Source: Pampus argenteus
Taxonomy: Eukaryota > Chordata > Actinopteri > Scombriformes > Stromateidae
Assembly (NCBI GenBank): GCA_036937835.1
Contig: CM072876.1
Coordinates: 9,303,501 to 9,367,500, forward strand
DNA length: 64,000 bases
Reading direction: 5' to 3'
Shown here in pieces: positions 46,560 to 58,044 of this stretch. Each line of letters begins with the position of its first letter. Within the stretch, counting starts at the first letter, position 1. The position numbers and the translations under genes are program-made. Below the pieces are notes generated by a model that saw only the letters and a list, made by a program, of their open reading frames with translations, had not been told where the DNA came from and made no database searches.

Positions 46560-46775
46560 TCTAAATGGATACTCTCCTGCACTTTTATTCCTCATTTCTG
46601 CATCAAAACTGCACTGAAACTAATTCTGTATCATTTTTGTGAATTTATATTTTATTCTATTTGAAATCATTTTGGTCTTCTTCATTTTATATTTTTCCGA
46701 TGCTTTTCTAGTGGATATCTTTGCCTCTGGCTTGTTAAGGTGCTATACAAATAAACATGCTTTGCCTTTATAATT
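46560..46775 (+). repeat. Possible retroelement 3'-tail fragment
   Basis: The end of the segment reads AAGGTGCTATACAAATAAAC, resembling the tail seen on many dispersed fish retroposon fragments. The 5' limit is uncertain and no reverse-transcriptase coding remains. Confidence 0.35.
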
Positions 46776-47395
46776 AAAAAATAGATAAGGGATGGTAGGG
46801 GTTTATTTGAAGGACGGATACAACATGAATTTGGTAGCTGACACTGTGGCGGCTGTAAGACAATGTCGCCTTGGCGAGTAACTTTCTCTCTCTCGCTTCC
46901 TCCCTCTCTCTCTCTCTCTCCCTCTCCGTGTATCTAAGCAGCGTAATTTGAGTAAATGACAGGGGAACATCTGCTGTGCATAAGAGAGAGGCCAACACTT
47001 TAACATGCAGATGTCTCTCTCCATCTGCATTAATTCAATAATTACCGCAATGGAGGGAGGGGAAAAAATCTTTTTTTATAGCTTAAGACAATGTTATCTG
47101 TGCCAGTTGGTATGGGGAGGGCAAAAGGGAGGGGAGTGAATCAGTGTGTGCGTTTGTGTGTGTGTGTGTGTGTGCATGTGCTGTTAGAGGTTTGTGAGAG
47201 GAGGGGTAGATTATTACACCATTTAGCCAAAGCAAGCTGTCACATTGCGGAGAATCTCACTAATTCCATTGTGCCCTTGGTGAGTCACTGGCAGACTCCA
47301 AGTGACCAACGATGCCTCAACGCCACCGCTTGGCCACCGGACGACCAACTTCACACTGCTTCACTCAGGGTGTAACTGTCTATGTGTATATATCA

Positions 47396-47399
<4 letters not shown>

Positions 47400-47426
<27 letters not shown>

Positions 47427-47427
47427 G
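47400..47427. repeat. (TA)n microsatellite
   Basis: TATATA run ending in GCATG. Confidence 0.9.
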
Positions 47428-50400
47428 CATGTGTTAAACCTGTGTATTTTAATGTCTGTAGGAGTAAGTGAGTGACTCCGACAATGAACCTGCTTTACTC
47501 TAGTGAGTGTGTGAGAGAGAGAGAGAGAGAGAGCATTTGATAAACTGTCGAGTTCTCTGATTCCTAATTTAGGAGGAATTTAAGGCACAGCAGCAATGAC
47601 AGAGAAGAACAGGTCAAGGCTTTGACATGTTTTAGAACTACTAAATCTGTCCTTGTGACATTTAAAATGTCAGGCAATCATATTTTGGCTGACGCCGTCC
47701 ATTACAATGAAAATATTGGACAATAGAGAGCATTAACACGTAATGATTTCCATTCAAATATAGCTAATTGCTTTATTAAAAGGTGGACTCCAATATCTCA
47801 CTCTCACCAAAAGCATTTATAAAGCAATCAGACAAATGTGATTATAATGTCCTCGTTCGATAAGTGGAAGAGATAAAAATGTGGACAAAATGATTAAATG
47901 ATAGGATGTTACTTTTTGGACAATAAACACACTGAATAATAACAATATAACTGATTTGCTTCTGTAGACAAACCTGAAGATATAAAAAAAAGAAACTTAT
48001 TTTGAGCACAACAGTAGCAGGTTGTACAACAGATTAACATGTGTTATACCAAATAGCATACCGATGCACAAACAACTGTCTATGCACATGAACCCTCAAA
48101 TAAAAAGGTCACATTGTCCGGGAGTAAAGATACACTCACACAGACACACACACAAACAATTAAAAGGATGTATCACATGTACATATATGATTACACGCAT
48201 AAATAAACATACAATCTGACATAATATCCATGAGCATGCACCCACATGCACAGTCACACACACACACACAAATAACTGACTTACATGCCTGCTAAACATA
48301 GGGACAAAGGAAAATATTTGTATACTTGGCAGGCCAACTTCCTTTGATTGCAGGAGTGCTAGTGTAGGAAACAATGCACAGGCACTATTAATACACCAAG
48401 GAGAAAGAGAATTCCTCTTAGAGGAAAGCTCAAAGGAGCCATCGGCCAGGCTATTTCCAGACTTACTGACTGATTGGATGACTGAATGCACTATACTTAC
48501 TGTAGTCTCTGCATCTTGTCTTACTCGACTCTTTTTCTGCAAGGACTCTGACATGCTGACACATACAGTACATTGTGCATTAGTAAGGCAGTGGTACATA
48601 TTCTTGCATAATACCATATTCTATACATTTTGCTGACTGTTCTGGTTAGGACAGTTTCAGTGCACAGATATCAAATATAAGCATTTGTTTGGGAAATGTA
48701 ACAGATCTCTTCCACTGCTGTATCACATCCACACGTCTGTGACATTTGACTTGGTGGTAAATAGCCGCCCGGCCACTTATGATGGCCTCTCCTTTCTAAA
48801 AGTGCCCAGTTAAAGAGCATCAAATCCCCACTCGCTAAACCCACACAAGCCCAACCTTCATTAGCATAGCTAACAAACTCCCTGAAAGAGCAACAGTGGA
48901 CGGAGAGAACAATGGCAGTCTATTAATGGGGGAGGAGGAGGGGTGAAAGGAGGAGACGATTGGGGGGGGCTATTGTTCTGGTCTTATTTAGCCTTTGGTG
49001 TCACCCTGCAACTGTTGTCACTTCTAAGTTTAGCCGGACGGCTGAAGAGGACAGCGCAGAGACAAAGGAGGAGGGAAGGCAGGCGTAAGAGGCGGTGGAG
49101 AGGAGCACAGATGGAATACAGAGTACGGAGAGAGATGGTATGAGGAAGTAGAAGAATGAAGAAAGGAAGGGATGAGATACAACTCAAAATGCACAAAAAG
49201 TCCAAGTCTCAAGTGATTTAGAAACTCAAATCTGAGTGACAAGTCAAAATCAAGTCTTTGAGTTAGAGACTTAATGTCATCATAATGTTACAACTTGAGA
49301 AAAATATGGCAGGTTAATTATATCCCATTACAATCAATTAGGAAAGGGTATATTACATTTTATACAAGTCAGAGCCAACTCTGAAGCCACTAAAAGTCCA
49401 TAAAGATGAATTGTGAGTCATGTGTAAAGTTGGTTTAGTTGCACCTCAAGTGCAACTTGAGTAAGAGTAGCCAACATTAATGTATCCTGATGAGGCCGAG
49501 ACTCAGGACTCTGGAGCAGGCACAGTTAAAGAAATATATAAAGAGACGCAGTGTCAGTGTCAGCATTGGAAAGAGACGAGGGCAAACTAAATAACAGAGT
49601 ACCAAAGGAGCCAAAAGAAGCGATGAGGCAAGACCCAAGGAGAAAGAAAGAGGGAGACAGATTAGCCCAGCTGTCTGCTCATAAAGCGGCCAAGGGGTGA
49701 GGCGCTAAGCCCTCCAGTGAAAGCAGAGCTTAGGTGGGTGACACAGGGCAGTAGACCCCACTCAGCCCACAGTGGCCTATAGCGTAAGGCATGAGCCAAA
49801 GCAAAGACACATGGATAAACAGTGGGAGATGAGGCTCCACGCCTGCAAAGCCCACAGGGCTAAGACGGCCGAACAGGCAGGCAGGCAGGCGTCACCCCCC
49901 CCAACCAGGAGTGGAGACACAGGGGTTAGGAGCACAGGCTTAAGGCTTGGCTCTCTAACTGGCTGATAAGGGACAGGCAGGATGATAGACATTGTCTCAG
50001 TCAAGTCAGTGAGTTCATCAGAAAGAATGTAGATTTACTGTATACTGGCTGGGCTCAGCTCAGGGGAATATAGGGACAATTACATAGGGTCTTGGCATGC
50101 ATACCCTTTTAAAACACAGGCCTCTCTCTGCACTAGACGCAAGCACACAAGCACATCAGCACACGTCCATCTCTCATGCCCTCCTGATGACCCCTCGTTA
50201 GCACCAGCAGCCTGGGAATGCCCTGCGATGACAAGGTCATGAATATGAGTTGACTATGGCCCAGTTCACCACCAGTAGAAGACTGAAAGAAGCAAATGTC
50301 TTTAGCCGCACTGGATTTCACACACACGACCCTCGTCCGCGACTTCACAGCAGAGAGGAATTATCAGCTGCCATTTTTACAAGGTCCTCAATGTGACAAT

Positions 50401-51069
50401 GCCCATATTATATCCATCGACAGTATGGCTATACATTAGTGTCTCTGAAGGGTGTAAAAACAAACTGCGTGCTTATGTAGTCTGATCCTTGAAGAGGCGC
50501 AGGCGCGAAGACAGCACTGACAATGTGCTAAAACGTGATAAATAATGAGACACTAAATATTGTTGTGTTGTCTTGCCTTTGACAGATTAGTGATAAAAAA
50601 TGGACAGAGAATAATACTGGTAGTGCAAATCACAACCATTACAATTTCATTGTTTTATTCCATTAACAATACATCAGTCCACCTTCCTTGACCTGTACAA
50701 AGCTTAGAGACACCACACTGTATTCCTCAATATGATTTAAGGGCCTAATCGGTACTGTATGGTGCCCCCTGTTGAGGTTCTATGGTCTCACGTATAGTTT
50801 TGTTGACAAACCCCCCCTCTGCATATTATTAAGCTTTTAATACTAAAAAGAACATTTATTTTTCATATTGCCATTTATTTTCACTCAGGCTCACAGAGCC
50901 CGAGAGCCTATCCCTTCATGCACTGAATGGTAGGCAGGGAATACACCTCGATCAGGTTACTACATCACTAACTTTCAACACATAAAACTTAATCTGCAAA
51001 ATGCTTTTTACAAGTTTCCATCAAGTGTGAACAAGAGCGCGAGTCAATCATCCATTCTTCCAGTCATTT

Positions 51070-51182
51070 CAGAATCAGAATCAGCCACAACTTTATTTGC
51101 CGAGTATCTTGCGCACGTTATTTGCCAAGTGTGTTGCACGGGTTATTTGCCAAGTATGTTGCACAATTTGACTCCGGCTCAC
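51070..51182. repeat. Dispersed repeat with a 25-bp internal triplication
   Basis: AGAATCAGAATCAG leads into TTTATTTGCC...AAGTATGTTGCACA...TTTGACTCCGG, a short repeat I recognise as very common in fish genomes. Here the TTATTTGCC unit appears three times at an exact 25-bp spacing (51093, 51118, 51143), a local tandem triplication with a few substitutions per copy. Confidence 0.65.
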
Positions 51183-51231
51183 AGTGGAGAGAACAAATTT
51201 ACAGGAGGATACGAATGCAGATAGACGGAGT

Positions 51232-51300
51232 GCCGTGGTAGCCAAATGGTTACAGTGCATGCCGCTTTAACCGCAACAGACGTTTGTCTGCTTGGCAGTG
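51232..51300 (+). repeat. tRNA-derived SINE head fragment
   Basis: TGGTAGCCAAATGGT (51236-51250) matches a pol III A box in a tRNA-like context and is followed by ACAGTGCATGCCGC and AACCGCAAC, typical of tRNA-derived fish SINEs. The expected B box (GGTTCRANNCC) is degraded, so it is a decayed fragment rather than a working tRNA gene. Confidence 0.45.
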
Positions 51301-51946
51301 CAAAGAACGCTGGAATAAATACTGTATTATAATAAAATGACTCACTTTGTTACTTATAAATAATATGGTCAATATAGAAGAGTACATTTACAGTATATGT
51401 TAGAGGCCTTGTTTCTTGCATTAAGCTGAAGATAGTCATTTGTTACTGAGTGTGATAAGGAAATTGTTGGACAAACAAACAAATCTGTGCCAATATTTGC
51501 ACTCAATAGAGCGATTTAGTCTTCAGTCCACCGGACCTGCACCTAAGTCTGGGAGGTTCCTGTAACCCTGAGAGAAAACATGAATACAACTGTTTAAAAG
51601 CCAGTAAATGTTTGCTTCTGTCTGTTAATAAGACAAAAACATGTAACAGATATATCAAAACTTTAGTGTCAAATTAATTTTAGATGACACCTATAATAAA
51701 TGGTACATAAATTATAATACAAATCTTATGGTGTGATATATTGAAGTCACATAGAAGAAGTCAACTCTCTCTCAGGTCTACTGTATCTATTTAATACCTC
51801 GGTCCTGTCTCTTACACTGTTGATTTACCCTAACAGGGTTTCCTTGAGAACTAAATCTACTTAGGATTTATTGTTTCTTATTATTTCTCGTCATTGGAAA
51901 TTATAATCCTTTCACCTAATCCCCCCTCTCCCTCCCTCTCTTTCAG

Positions 51947-52064
51947 ATCATATTCATCAAGATCATCCTCTCTGACAAAGCAAGAAATCAGCACAGTGGA
52001 TATGTCTAAAGAGATCGAGTACTGGAACAGGAGGTTTCTTCCAAATCAAATCAGGTTCCTCTGA
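51947..52064 (+). other. Possible orphan 3'-terminal exon
   Basis: A textbook acceptor (CCTCCCTCTCTTTCAG after a C-rich run) ends at 51946. After one base it opens a 38-codon frame ending at TGA (52062-52064), with C-terminal residues EIEYWNRRFLPNQIRFL. An AATAAA at 52864-52869 would close a 0.8 kb 3' UTR. I do not recognise the peptide and found no partner exon upstream. A frame this short is expected by chance fairly often, so it may equally be a noncoding RNA exon or nothing. Confidence 0.2.
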
Positions 52065-52257
52065 TGTAATCAAGACGAGACGCCAAAGACGAGGACATAA
52101 TCTACCGGGGACATGTCTCTCTTGCTTGCACATTATTAAAAAATGAGGAGGAACAAATCTTTAGATTGAAAGACTGGAAAAATGGAATTATAATAAATCA
52201 GGGGGAAAACTGGGGCAAGGTTGGATAAAGCCTTCAGATACAGATGAGGGACAAATC

Positions 52258-52258
<1 letters not shown>

Positions 52259-52315
<57 letters not shown>

Positions 52316-52331
52316 GAGAGAGAGAGAGAGG
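52259..52331. repeat. (TG)n(GA)n compound microsatellite
   Basis: About 50 bp of TG followed directly by GA to about 52331. Confidence 0.95.
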
Positions 52332-53038
52332 GAGACAGAGCAGGTGCGCGTGTGTGTAATGTGTTTGCATGGTTGCTTATGAAATATTTCAATTTACTCA
52401 AGATCAAGTCCCTGACCTGAGCTTTTCCTGTGTAAAAAAAAATCAGGAGTGCTGGTTGATCTCAATCTTGTCAGATAATCTGTTTATATCTAAGGTGACA
52501 AGTGTACTATGAAGCACCGTGGCCGGGGTTCTTAATCATTGAAGGTGCACTTACGATAAACTCCCACATGATGGCACAATGTGACAGAAGTGGACACCAG
52601 CGAGGAACTCTCTTTGTATTAAACGACAGTCAAGGGCCCAAATGAATCCTCGGTTCAAGGAAACATAAAAAAGGGAATTTTATCCTAAAAACAACTGGCA
52701 AATTAAAAGTTAATGTGAATGAGATCTTTTAACAGCCAGAGTAAACAGGAGGAATAATTACAGCAAGGACAACCGCTTTCACTGTGTACATAGTTACTTG
52801 ACTATTGTTTTAAGACAGAAAAATTGTGAACCTATCCTTTAATCTTACTGTATCTCTGTGATGAATAAAGTATTATACACAGTGTCATCATGTAGTCAAG
52901 ACCAGTGCTGCTCTTGTTTAATATTTAACTTGATGAATTAATTTAGGGAACTAATCTATAAACTATCATCTGTCACAATACAAAGAATTAAAATGTAGTC
53001 AGAGTATGAAAGAACTGCCAAAACCTTCTTGCCCCTGA

Positions 53039-53050
53039 CCACCAGGTGGC
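53039..53050 (+). promoter_or_regulatory. CTCF-like motif
   Basis: CCACCAGGTGGC matches the CTCF core consensus CCASYAGRKGGC at every position. It lies about 1.3 kb before the smyd2 promoter-like region. Confidence 0.35.
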
Positions 53051-54155
53051 CTCATTGACCTACATTGAATATTAACTCACTTCACTTTAACTGCCACGCA
53101 GCTTGTTTTCAGCACAACATGGAGACAAGACACAGGGTCATCAGCACAACATATAATAAATTACATTCAAAGTATAACTAATACTTTAAAATGGCCAGCC
53201 ACAACTGCTAATTATAATTCTTATAACTCTAAGGTTATGCAGTCTAATGAATGTAAACTGTAACCACGGTGGATGGAGAATGTCACGCAACACCTTCATA
53301 AAAGCTTATTGTCTGCTTCAGGTGAAGAAAAGCAGTCCTGGAACAGCCACCGCTCAAGAACATCTCAGACAGATGCAGGACATGAACATCATACCGTCTG
53401 TATGACCCGATACACATTCACATTGTTGACAGATAGCAGACATTCACCGCAGTCGTGTGGCAACACAAAGGAAACATAAACACAGCCTTGTTGAAATGAG
53501 TGAGAATACTGATCAGAGGCCCTCAGAGATCAGTTTCTTATCTACCCAATAATGAAGATATGGTCAATTTGTGTCCTTTTTTACTAATAGTATGAACAGC
53601 AGAAAAGCTGTAACCACAAATAGCATGTTTTTAGATAATGTCATTTACTCTTTATGCCTGCCATAACTACATACATCAACCAATGCCAATAAACACCATT
53701 ACATTTAAAAAAAGAAATGTTTTATTCTAAACAGAGCAATTATACATTTCTTAAGCTATACTTGATTTCATCAGTATTCAGCATATGCTATCAATATTGC
53801 CAATATAAAAGGCATAAATCACCCAACTAGCAGACTTTCTGCACAGACCCATTCATAAATCACACATAGTCAACAAGTGACTGCAATGACCAGTCAATGC
53901 AACGTTGGAAAAAAATGGAAAATTATCTAAAAGCATGCAACAACTTGAGCATGATATAAACAATCCGCAGTGGGTATATAATATAACCTCCATAACATAA
54001 ACATTAACTACACAGCAGGGTATTACAGACACAGCCAGAGAGACATTTAACCAGCCAGAAAGCAAATGTATGGTGTATCTGAGTCCATCTTACCTTCCTC
54101 CATATGTATCCATGTCATATGATATCCCAGCTGACTTGTTGCAGAGATGGTCATT

Positions 54156-54177
54156 TTGTTTGTTTGTTTGTTTGTTT
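54156..54177. repeat. (GTTT)n tetranucleotide repeat
   Basis: About five GTTT units. Confidence 0.9.
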
Positions 54178-54280
54178 ATAAAAACAAAACTCCCACTTCT
54201 TCTTCTTCTTCTTTTCCATTGCTGCTACTAGCTCACTGAAACAAGATCGCTACAACACTAGAAAACAAGCTAACTAACTC

Positions 54281-54560
54281 TGATGATTGGTGTATTATTT
54301 TGTCAGTATTATGATTAATATAAACCGGGTGAAGGTGGCGACTTTCCCGCCATGCATTCAAATTACGGGGAAATGATGACGCGTTTGTTTATCATCCAAT
54401 GGTTAGGCGAGAAGGGTCTGTCCTGCAGTCTGATTGGTCCGCCTATGAAGCAACGTACTGTTCTTTTTCCGAGAAGGGTCGGCGTGCCGTGTCGTAAAGT
54501 GGGTGTTGTCGTGTAGTGGGAGTGTCGTGCAGAGACGTGTCCGCAAGCATGACGTCGCTC
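54281..54560 (+). promoter_or_regulatory. smyd2 promoter region: CCAAT boxes, E2F and CRE sites
   Basis: CG-bearing DNA in an otherwise AT-rich area. It contains TTTCCCGCC (E2F type, 54343-54351), a CCAAT box near 54395, inverted CCAAT boxes near 54281 and 54431 (ATTGG) and a CRE-type TGACGTCG (54550-54557). There is no clear TATA box. It lies 380-650 bases before the smyd2 ATG, so the 5' UTR would be a few hundred bases. CCAAT boxes in both directions and a minus-strand splice donor near 54100 would allow divergent transcription. Confidence 0.5.
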
Positions 54561-54938
54561 GGGGGGTGTGGTCGAGTGAGGTCCAAAATACACCTGTAAT
54601 TACCGCTTATCGCCATATTGTGCCGCCAAAGAGATAAAAAAAAAAAAAATAGGGGTCGAGGCTTGAAGTCTCCACCCAATATTATATATTACTTGTAAAA
54701 ATTACTTTATAAGGCTCCCTAAAGCTGTTAGTTTTTGTGCAATCTATAAAAATCTATAAAAAAGAAAAAGTTTGTTTGTGGTTTGTATCAAACTGCAACT
54801 GTGCGCATTATTCTTTGGATCCCACTATGATTTTGGGGGAGGGCGACGCCCAAAAGGGGTTTGGGTGGCGCACCCCAACCCTCCTGTCCCAGAGTAGCTC
54901 CTCATTTTATAGGAAGACAACCCGGAGGAGAGGGCACA

Positions 54939-55108
54939 ATGACGGGCAGCATCAAGGGACTTGAGAGGTTTGACAGTCCGGGGAAAGGACGAGGTCTCCG
55001 CGTTACCACAGCCTTTAAAGTTGGAGAGCTCCTCTTTTCCAGCCCGGCGTATGCTTATGTGCTGTCTCTAAAGGAGAGAGGCTGCTATTGTGAGTTCTGC
55101 TTCACCAG
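54939..55108 (+). CDS. smyd2: smyd2 exon 1 (residues 1-56)
   Basis: Starts MTGSIKGLERFDSPGKGRG. The ATG context is GGCACAATGA, and the position matches the human start within one residue. It ends in phase 2 at TTCACCAG then GTAATT. It holds the N-terminal SET half and the first MYND cysteines, C51 and C54. Confidence 0.94.
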
Positions 55109-58002
55109 GTAATTCACAGAGAGTCATGCTGGGCTCTATTTTTTACCAAACCAGTTCGTTATGGACGGAGCTGTATTAACTGCAAAACACAATACTATTT
55201 ATTTAAAAAAATGTCTCTCCATAAACTCTATTTTGTTATGTGGCATGTGTACACATCCTCCTCCACATGTCTGCCCTATATGTCCTATCCCTATATGTAG
55301 AACAGGAAAAGGACTGGCACTATGATTAGCACTTAACACAGTATTTGAACTCTACATGCTGTTGTGAATAATGAAACCTACTTGTGTTTTTCCTGAAATA
55401 ATTCCATATTTACACACAGCACTAATCAATAATCCAGTTTTTTAGCATCCCTTATATAACAACTTCTCTATCAGTACATTTTCTAGTGTCATTAATAACA
55501 AGGCATTCCTATTGATAATAAAACGTACCATACAAGTTGACATGGATGCATCTGCTACATTTGCATCTCTCTGCATCGACACTACTGTAATGATAAATGT
55601 GCCAGTGCAGTATTGCAGCAGCAATTCATAATTAACATTGAGGTGTTTGTTGGTCCATATAAGGTCCTATTGGTGTGAAATCATCAATGATTTAATGATG
55701 ATTGAATTAATGTGAAAAGTTGAGGAAGTTCTGCAGCCTCCCCAGTGATTATGAAGTAACCATATATCACTATAAAATCATTTCAGATAACTAGAAAAAA
55801 TCTAATTTGTTGAGATTAATGACAAAAGCTTGCTTTTACCCAGTGCTGGATCAGATTGCTAGAAATCTACATCCTAAAATAACCTGGGCTCACAAGTCCT
55901 TGATGACCTGCCCTATTTTGCATCGGCAAGTAATGGTTTCAAACTAAACAGTGTTAGAATTAACCTTTACATCAGGTTGTGTATTCCCAGCTTATAGTCT
56001 GTCATGTTTTACAATCAGTTAAACACAGCACTAAGGATTTTTTTGGCATGACTACCTATAAATTGGACTGCTGTACTGTTTCAGTGTAGTAGAGAGACAG
56101 CTGGTCTATCATAAGGTCAGCTCTATTAATACAACAGCATGTTTTAAAGCTCCTCATTGCTATCAGTTACGACGGCTACGAGCAACTGCTGCTTCTTGTC
56201 AGGATGGTAAAATGTTCAAACGGCACATATACGTCACACTCAAGCCACTAGATATTTACATACAACATTACAGATGGACACATGTAAATACATTCACAAG
56301 ATTTTCTGACATGTTTAGAGTTATCTTTGGCATGCAGACTGACTTCCAATGGACTTTGATCCCAACAATTTCAGTACTGTTTGTTTGTGTCTGTAAAAGC
56401 AAACTGCAGTGAGGATTTTTCAGTAACTTATATGTGATATGGTGTATGTCATCCATAACCTAATATACACTTTTTTTTGTCATTTTTAGGAAAGAAGGCC
56501 TGGCAAGATGTGGGAAGTGCAAAAAAGCTTTTTACTGCAATGTGAAATGCCAGGTATGAAACAGTTAGCTGTTTTGTCGGTCTAACACTTCAGTCCACAG
56601 TTAAATATCAGGATGATGGATAGATTGACATGAAATTTTGAACCAACATTCATAGTCGTTAGAGGTTGAACCCAACGTACTCTGGTGATACAGTTAATAG
56701 GTTCTTCCTTTTACATGTTCTTAGAGAGACTGTGACTTCTCTTGCCCAGATCATCCTTTGCTCACGGAGTCTGAGTTACGTCCATCGCTGTACAGTCTAA
56801 ATCTTTGTTTTGTTTCAGTGGCCATAGGCATGAAGCAACACTTCTTAACTGGACTGGACTTAACTGGAAATGTTTCAGACCCTTGTATTGCATGTGTCCC
56901 CCCCCCGAAGGGGACCTTTACATTTTTGCCTCACTATAAGAATAGGAAAGCAGATTCATCAGATCCAATTATACTATCTAATATGTGTGTGTGCATGTGT
57001 ATGCGTGCATAGAAAGGAGATTGGGCCATGCACAAGCTGGAGTGTTCGGCAATGATTGCATTCAAAGAGAACTGGTGCCCGTCAGAGATAACCCGCCTCG
57101 TGGCCCGAATCCTTGCCAAGAAGGTTAGACAGTTAAGGTACTACACAATGTCCTGTTAGTGTGTTGCCTGGTGCATACATGTACTTCATTGAGGTCATTT
57201 CTGGTTTTCCACAGAAAACACAGAAAGAACGATGTGCATCTGAGCAGATCTTGCTGATAGAAGAGATACAGTCACGTGAGTAATTGTTGCATCAACACTC
57301 AGGCACAAGCCTGCAGCATGAAGTCCGTCAGTATAGAAAAAAGGGGATAATTATTAAAATGACTCAAAGTAATGAATCCATTATTAAAACGACTGCCAAT
57401 TAATTTTCTGTTAACTAATCAATTAATAATTGTTGCAGCTCTAGTGTTCATAGACTCTAAGTCTCTGTACTTCAGTCTTAAGTGTCCCTATATGTCTCTC
57501 TTTAAAAAGCACAACCCATTCAGATTAGACTGAGAGAAAGCACCATAGCACCATCTATATATATCCTATAGATACGGGGCATTAGACAACATGACAAGTG
57601 TAACAACTTGAATAGGATGCAGGAGCACTTTAGACTGACACACATTGCATATGTGTCTGTAAGTCAAATGATTTTGCATTGACAATCAGTTGCGGTTCAA
57701 CCTTTTAAAATAGTAACCAACTAATATTTCATATTATTTCCTGAGTTAAAAAAATATTGTATATATATATATATATATAGCAGTTTCCCTTATAGGCAAC
57801 CCAAAACACGTTTAATCTGGGCAATCTGTCCATGATTAATCAGATCAAAATGTCTGTCCTTGTCCTGTAACAGACGTGGAGGACGTAGATAATGACAAAA
57901 GAGAGATGAACGAGTCAGACATAGCCGGACTGCATCGTTTTTACTCCAAACATTTGGAGATTCCCAGTCACAGAGACCTGCTCACACTCTTCTCACAGGT
58001 AT

Positions 58003-58044
<42 letters not shown>

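Larger units (their letters stand above)
37430..54250. other. Gene-poor interval between prox1 and smyd2
   Basis: About 17 kb without a convincing gene. It holds TA, CA, TG and GA microsatellites, an octamer repeat (40842-40893), dispersed-repeat fragments (45164-45345, 46560-46775, 51070-51182, 51232-51300), a homeodomain-site-rich stretch (41288-41365), a possible orphan terminal exon (51947-52064) and a CTCF-like site (53039-53050). Open frames up to 181 codons (for example 38736-39281 and 39745-40251) have T-rich or microsatellite-like composition, no domains and no splice context. Confidence 0.65.

Noticed and set aside
51232..51300. Possible tRNA gene
   Set aside because: Only an A-box-like segment is present. 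No B box, no cloverleaf and no anticodon arm could be drawn, so it is called a SINE fragment.
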